64,000 nucleotides of DNA from Maritimibacter sp. Its GTDB lineage: Bacteria; Pseudomonadota; Alphaproteobacteria; Rhodobacterales; Rhodobacteraceae. A program made the position numbers and the translations under genes. Location: assembly GCA_017792445.1 (NCBI GenBank), contig CP051232.1:4611335-4675334 (forward strand). Reading direction: 5' to 3'. Shown piece after piece: positions 61,517 to 64,000 of this stretch. A model generated the notes under the pieces. That model was not told where the DNA came from, ran no database searches, and saw only the letters and a program-made list of their open reading frames with translations. The number at the start of each line of letters is the position of its first letter. The stretch's first letter is position 1.

Positions 61517-61632
61517 GGCGGGCTCATGGATCAGTTTTCCTAACCCATGATACGCGAAATAGTGGTTTGCGGCAATTGATCGGCGTTCGGTATTTTCAAG
61601 GCATCCTTAGATGATATTGAAGGAATAGCCAC

Positions 61633-61899
61633 ATGACCGAAGCGATTTGCGACTCCAGACTTGCCCGCCCCCGCCAATCCATCCTTGGCCGCGTTCGGGC
61701 ATGGATCAGGAAACCTGCCAAAACCGAAGATCCCTATGCCGGACTCGGCGCGCTGCCACCGCATTTGCTAAGCGACATAGGCTTCTCTGCATTGCCCGAA
61801 AAAAGCACTTGCCAGGCGACCATTTGGACCCGGGACGGCGTAACCGTGCTGCACCACAACGTCCTGCCCGGCGCCGACGCGATCCTGTTCGGGCGGTGA
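61633..61899 (+). CDS. Small protein with DUF1127-like segment
   Basis: An 88-residue protein. An Arg-rich first part (RQSILGRVRAWIRKPAKTED) precedes YAGLGALPPHLLSDIGFS, which resembles the end of DUF1127 proteins (L-x-D-H-L-L-x-D-I-G). DUF1127 proteins are small Arg-rich factors involved in RNA turnover and phosphate or carbon control in alphaproteobacteria. It is divergent from the LysR gene. The terminal 30 residues have no known match. Confidence 0.65.
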   Translation: MTEAICDSRLARPRQSILGRVRAWIRKPAKTEDPYAGLGALPPHLLSDIGFSALPEKSTCQATIWTRDGVTVLHHNVLPGADAILFGR

Positions 61900-61913
61900 C
61901 CGCCGCCGCAAAC

Positions 61914-61946
61914 AAAAAGGCCCCGCGTCCTGTGACGCGAGGCCCC
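61914..61946 (-). terminator. Terminator of sodB
   Basis: Read on the minus strand, GGCCTCGCGTC and GACGCGGGGCC form an 11-position stem (one mismatch) around ACAG, followed by TTTTT. Confidence 0.85.
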
Positions 61947-61967
61947 TGTTCCGCCGTCAGGCAGAGA

Positions 61968-62567
61968 TCACATGCGCGAAGCGACGTTTTCCCAGCTGAC
62001 CAGGTTCTCGAGGAAGTTGGTCAGGTAGGCAGGACGCTTGTTGCGGAAGTCGATGTAGTAGGAATGCTCCCACACGTCGCAGCCCAGCAGAGCGGTCTGG
62101 CCGAAGCACAGCGGGTTCACGCCGTTCTCGGTCTTGGTGACCTTGAGGCCGCCGTCGGTGTCCTTCACCAGCCAGGCCCAGCCCGAGCCGAACTGGCCCG
62201 CGCCCGCTGCGGCGAAGTCTTCCTTGAACTTGTCGACCGAGCCGAAGCTCTCGACCAGCGCCTTTTCCAGCTCGCCGGGCATGCCGGTGCCGCCGGGCGC
62301 CATCATCTCCCAGAACTGGTTGTGGTTCCAGAACTGCGAGGCGTTGTTGAAGATGCCGTTTTGGGCGACGGCGTTCGCGTCGTAGGTGCCCTTGATGATC
62401 TCTTCAACCGACTTGCCTTCCCACTCGGTCCCCGCAATGGCCTTGTTGCCGTTGTCGACGTAAGCCTTGTGGTGGATGTCGTGGTGGTACTCCAGCGTCT
62501 CCTTGGACATGCCGCTGTCGGCCAGCGCGTCATGGGCGTAGGGCAGATCGGGAAGTTCGAAAGCCAT
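61968..62567 (-). CDS. sodB: Superoxide dismutase, Fe-type
   Basis: A 199-residue Fe/Mn-family SOD. Metal ligands are in YHHDIHHKAYVDNGN, FWNHNQFWEMM and GCDVWEHSYYID. The Gln in FNNASQFWNH and the FeSOD-like GSGWAWLVKD favour iron. It disproportionates superoxide in the cytoplasm. The ATG at 62567 has AAGGGGA upstream; the in-frame extension beyond it lacks a good start. It has its own terminator. Confidence 0.95.
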   Translation of the reverse strand: MAFELPDLPYAHDALADSGMSKETLEYHHDIHHKAYVDNGNKAIAGTEWEGKSVEEIIKGTYDANAVAQNGIFNNASQFWNHNQFWEMMAPGGTGMPGELEKALVESFGSVDKFKEDFAAAGAGQFGSGWAWLVKDTDGGLKVTKTENGVNPLCFGQTALLGCDVWEHSYYIDFRNKRPAYLTNFLENLVSWENVASRM

Positions 62568-62672
62568 GGGGGTCCCCTTTGTCGTAATAGGAATGATGTC
62601 CACGGCACAGAAATGGCATGGAACGCGTCAGGTCAAGGGGCGTGGCCGGGATTTCCCCCGGCCACCCGCGCG

Positions 62673-63245
62673 TCAATCGCGCCAATACCCGACCTCGCTG
62701 CCCGGAATTGCCGCTGTTTTCAAAAGCTCGTGGACGTATCCGGCGACCGAGCGGAAGCAGACAAGCACAAAGCGGTTGTCCGTTTCGCACAGAACCGCCG
62801 CCGGCACCTGCGCCAGCCGGGTGCGGCGGAAGCTGCCGGGCCCGAACACGGACGGCGCAAGGTCGGCGGGCGTCAGCTTGCCCAGCACCTCGCGGGCGTC
62901 CACCCCGTCGACGGCGAAGACCGCGCGGGCGTCCGAGATGTCGGCGACAAGGTGATGCGTCCCGGCCAGCGCCTTGCCGATGCTGTCGACGTGACCCGCG
63001 ACCTCGGCATAGGGGCACATCAGCAGCAGTTCGTCCGGCGACATCCAGAAGATGCCCCTGCCGTTCTCGAAGCTTGCGCCCGTCTGTCCGGGCATCGCCA
63101 GCGGCACGGCGGCGGTGACCGCCGATTGCAGCGCGCCGTCCGACAGATCGCCGCGCACCACGATCATGCCCTGCGGCGGCAGGACCTGAACCTCGGCAAA
63201 GCCCGCGTAGGTTCCGGGCTGAAGAGCGCCAACCGGATCATACAT
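62673..63245 (-). CDS. soxG: Sarcosine oxidase gamma subunit
   Basis: A 190-residue gamma subunit of heterotetrameric sarcosine oxidase, a GcvT-like small subunit. Blocks are FENGRGIFWMSPDELLLMCP, HHLVADISDARAVFAVDG, GSFRRTRLAQVPAAVLCETD and RSVAGYVHELLKTAA. The complex demethylates sarcosine to glycine and feeds methylene-tetrahydrofolate. It overlaps the end of soxA by eight bases, as usual for soxBDAG operons, and closes the operon. Confidence 0.93.
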   Translation of the reverse strand: MYDPVGALQPGTYAGFAEVQVLPPQGMIVVRGDLSDGALQSAVTAAVPLAMPGQTGASFENGRGIFWMSPDELLLMCPYAEVAGHVDSIGKALAGTHHLVADISDARAVFAVDGVDAREVLGKLTPADLAPSVFGPGSFRRTRLAQVPAAVLCETDNRFVLVCFRSVAGYVHELLKTAAIPGSEVGYWRD

Positions 63246-64000
63246 TCTGCTTCTCCCCTTCCGGGTCATAGAACACGGGCGATACGATCTTGGCGGCAAC
63301 GGTGCCGCCATCGACCTTCGAGAACTCCACGACCTCGCCCATCCGGTCCGGCCCGTGGGCGACAAGCCCCATGGCGATGCCGCGGTTCAGCGTCGGCGAC
63401 CAGTAGGTCGAGGTCACACGGCCCTGCACGTTGCGCTGGCCGTTGACGTTCTCGCCCGGCGCGACGGCATAGGCGCCGTCCTCGATCACCGAGCCGTCGG
63501 TGGTTTCCAGCCCGACCAGCTTCCACCGCTCGGGGTCGGCGAAATGCGACCGCTCCTGCGCGCGCTTGCCGATGAAGTCTTCCTTCTTCTTCGAGATCGC
63601 CCAGTCGAGCCCCAGATCCTGCGGGATCACGGTGCCGTCGCTTTCGTCGCCGATCATGATGAAGCCCTTCTCGGCCCGCAGCACGTGCAGCGCCTCGGTC
63701 CCGTAGGGCATCACGCCGAAGACCCGGCCCGCCTCCAGCAACTTGTCCCACAAGGCGCGGCCATAGCCCGCCTTGGTGGCGATCTCGAACGACAACTCGC
63801 CCGAGAAACTGATGCGGTAGATCCGCACCGGGATGCCGTCCAGCTGGCCATCGGCCCACGCCATGAACGGAAGCGTCTCTTTCGAGACATCCATGCCGCC
63901 GACCAGTTCCAGCACCTCGCGGGCCTTCGGGCCGACGACGCCGATCTGGGCGTATTGCTCGGTCAGGTTCGCGGTGTAGACCTTCCAGTCCCACCATTCG
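63238..64000 (-). CDS. soxA: Sarcosine oxidase alpha subunit, C-terminal part (5' end outside window)
   Basis: The visible 253 or so residues are the folate-binding, aminomethyltransferase-like C-terminal domain of the alpha subunit. Seen are EWWDWKVYTANLTEQYAQIG, SGELSFEIATKAGYGRALWD, GTEALHVLRAEKGFIMIGDE and GLDWAISKKKEDFIGKRA. The frame is open to the right edge, so the NAD-binding N-terminal part (about three quarters of the usual 1000 residues) lies outside. With soxG it indicates a soxBDAG-type glycine-betaine/sarcosine catabolic operon. Confidence 0.93.
   Translation of the reverse strand, partial: EWWDWKVYTANLTEQYAQIGVVGPKAREVLELVGGMDVSKETLPFMAWADGQLDGIPVRIYRISFSGELSFEIATKAGYGRALWDKLLEAGRVFGVMPYGTEALHVLRAEKGFIMIGDESDGTVIPQDLGLDWAISKKKEDFIGKRAQERSHFADPERWKLVGLETTDGSVIEDGAYAVAPGENVNGQRNVQGRVTSTYWSPTLNRGIAMGLVAHGPDRMGEVVEFSKVDGGTVAAKIVSPVFYDPEGEKQNV

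Overview
The window is a G+C-rich chromosomal segment of a Rhodobacterales (Roseobacter/Rhodobacter-type) alphaproteobacterium. The strongest taxonomic evidence is a circularly permuted two-piece tmRNA (tag ANDNRAPVAVAA). The trgA-trgB-cysK order known from Rhodobacter, an alphaproteobacterial SspB, acuI, ccmCDG and soxAG-type sarcosine oxidase genes agree with this. Gene content (BCCT transporter, AcuI, sarcosine oxidase, vanadium haloperoxidase) suggests a marine or saline habitat; that is inference.

Layout. (1) 1-6135, minus strand: an operon of a class V PLP enzyme, two carboxymuconolactone-decarboxylase/AhpD-like proteins, a short-chain dehydrogenase, a Tat-type peptide-binding protein and a DppB-like permease running off the left edge. 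(2) About 6500-13803: an acquired block. A vanadium-dependent haloperoxidase cassette (unknown protein, haloperoxidase, DM13-like protein, unknown protein) lies between decayed IS6-family transposase relics that all point the same way (6603-6762, 10586-10660, 13046-13745). The block also holds an intact-looking IS3-family element with a classic A_AAA_AAC frameshift site, a truncated TPR gene, and ends beside tRNA-Ser(GGA). (3) 14237-23048, minus strand: trgA-trgB-cysK-mscS-alaX operon, a photolyase and a second class V aminotransferase. (4) 23.4-30.2 kb: an unusual Gly-rich-repeat hypothetical preceded by palindromes and tandem repeats, a BCCT transporter/universal stress protein pair, acuI, a DinB-like protein, ssrA and hicAB. 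(5) 30.7-45.4 kb: ABM protein and chrA, sspB, fumC, small DUF/RHH proteins, a flavin reductase, a CaCA exchanger, purB, three small secreted proteins sharing a two-Cys motif, a FliG-like gene, a GNAT enzyme, a Co-type nitrile hydratase/thiocyanate-hydrolase-like trio with a split beta subunit, a DMT transporter and a lipid A-type acyltransferase. (6) 45.4-64 kb: acnA, tandem Hint-domain proteins in an A+T-rich setting, ccmCDG without ccmAB alongside, an MFS pump, an Atm1-type ABC transporter, a LysM protein, LOG/RarD convergent genes, a LysR regulator, sodB, and soxG with the end of soxA.

Most of the window is ordinary core genome. The regions most worth a second look are the IS6-bracketed haloperoxidase cassette, the split nitrile hydratase trio, the tandem Hint-domain paralogues, the secreted two-Cys trio after purB, and the peptide-uptake/CMD/PLP operon at the left edge.
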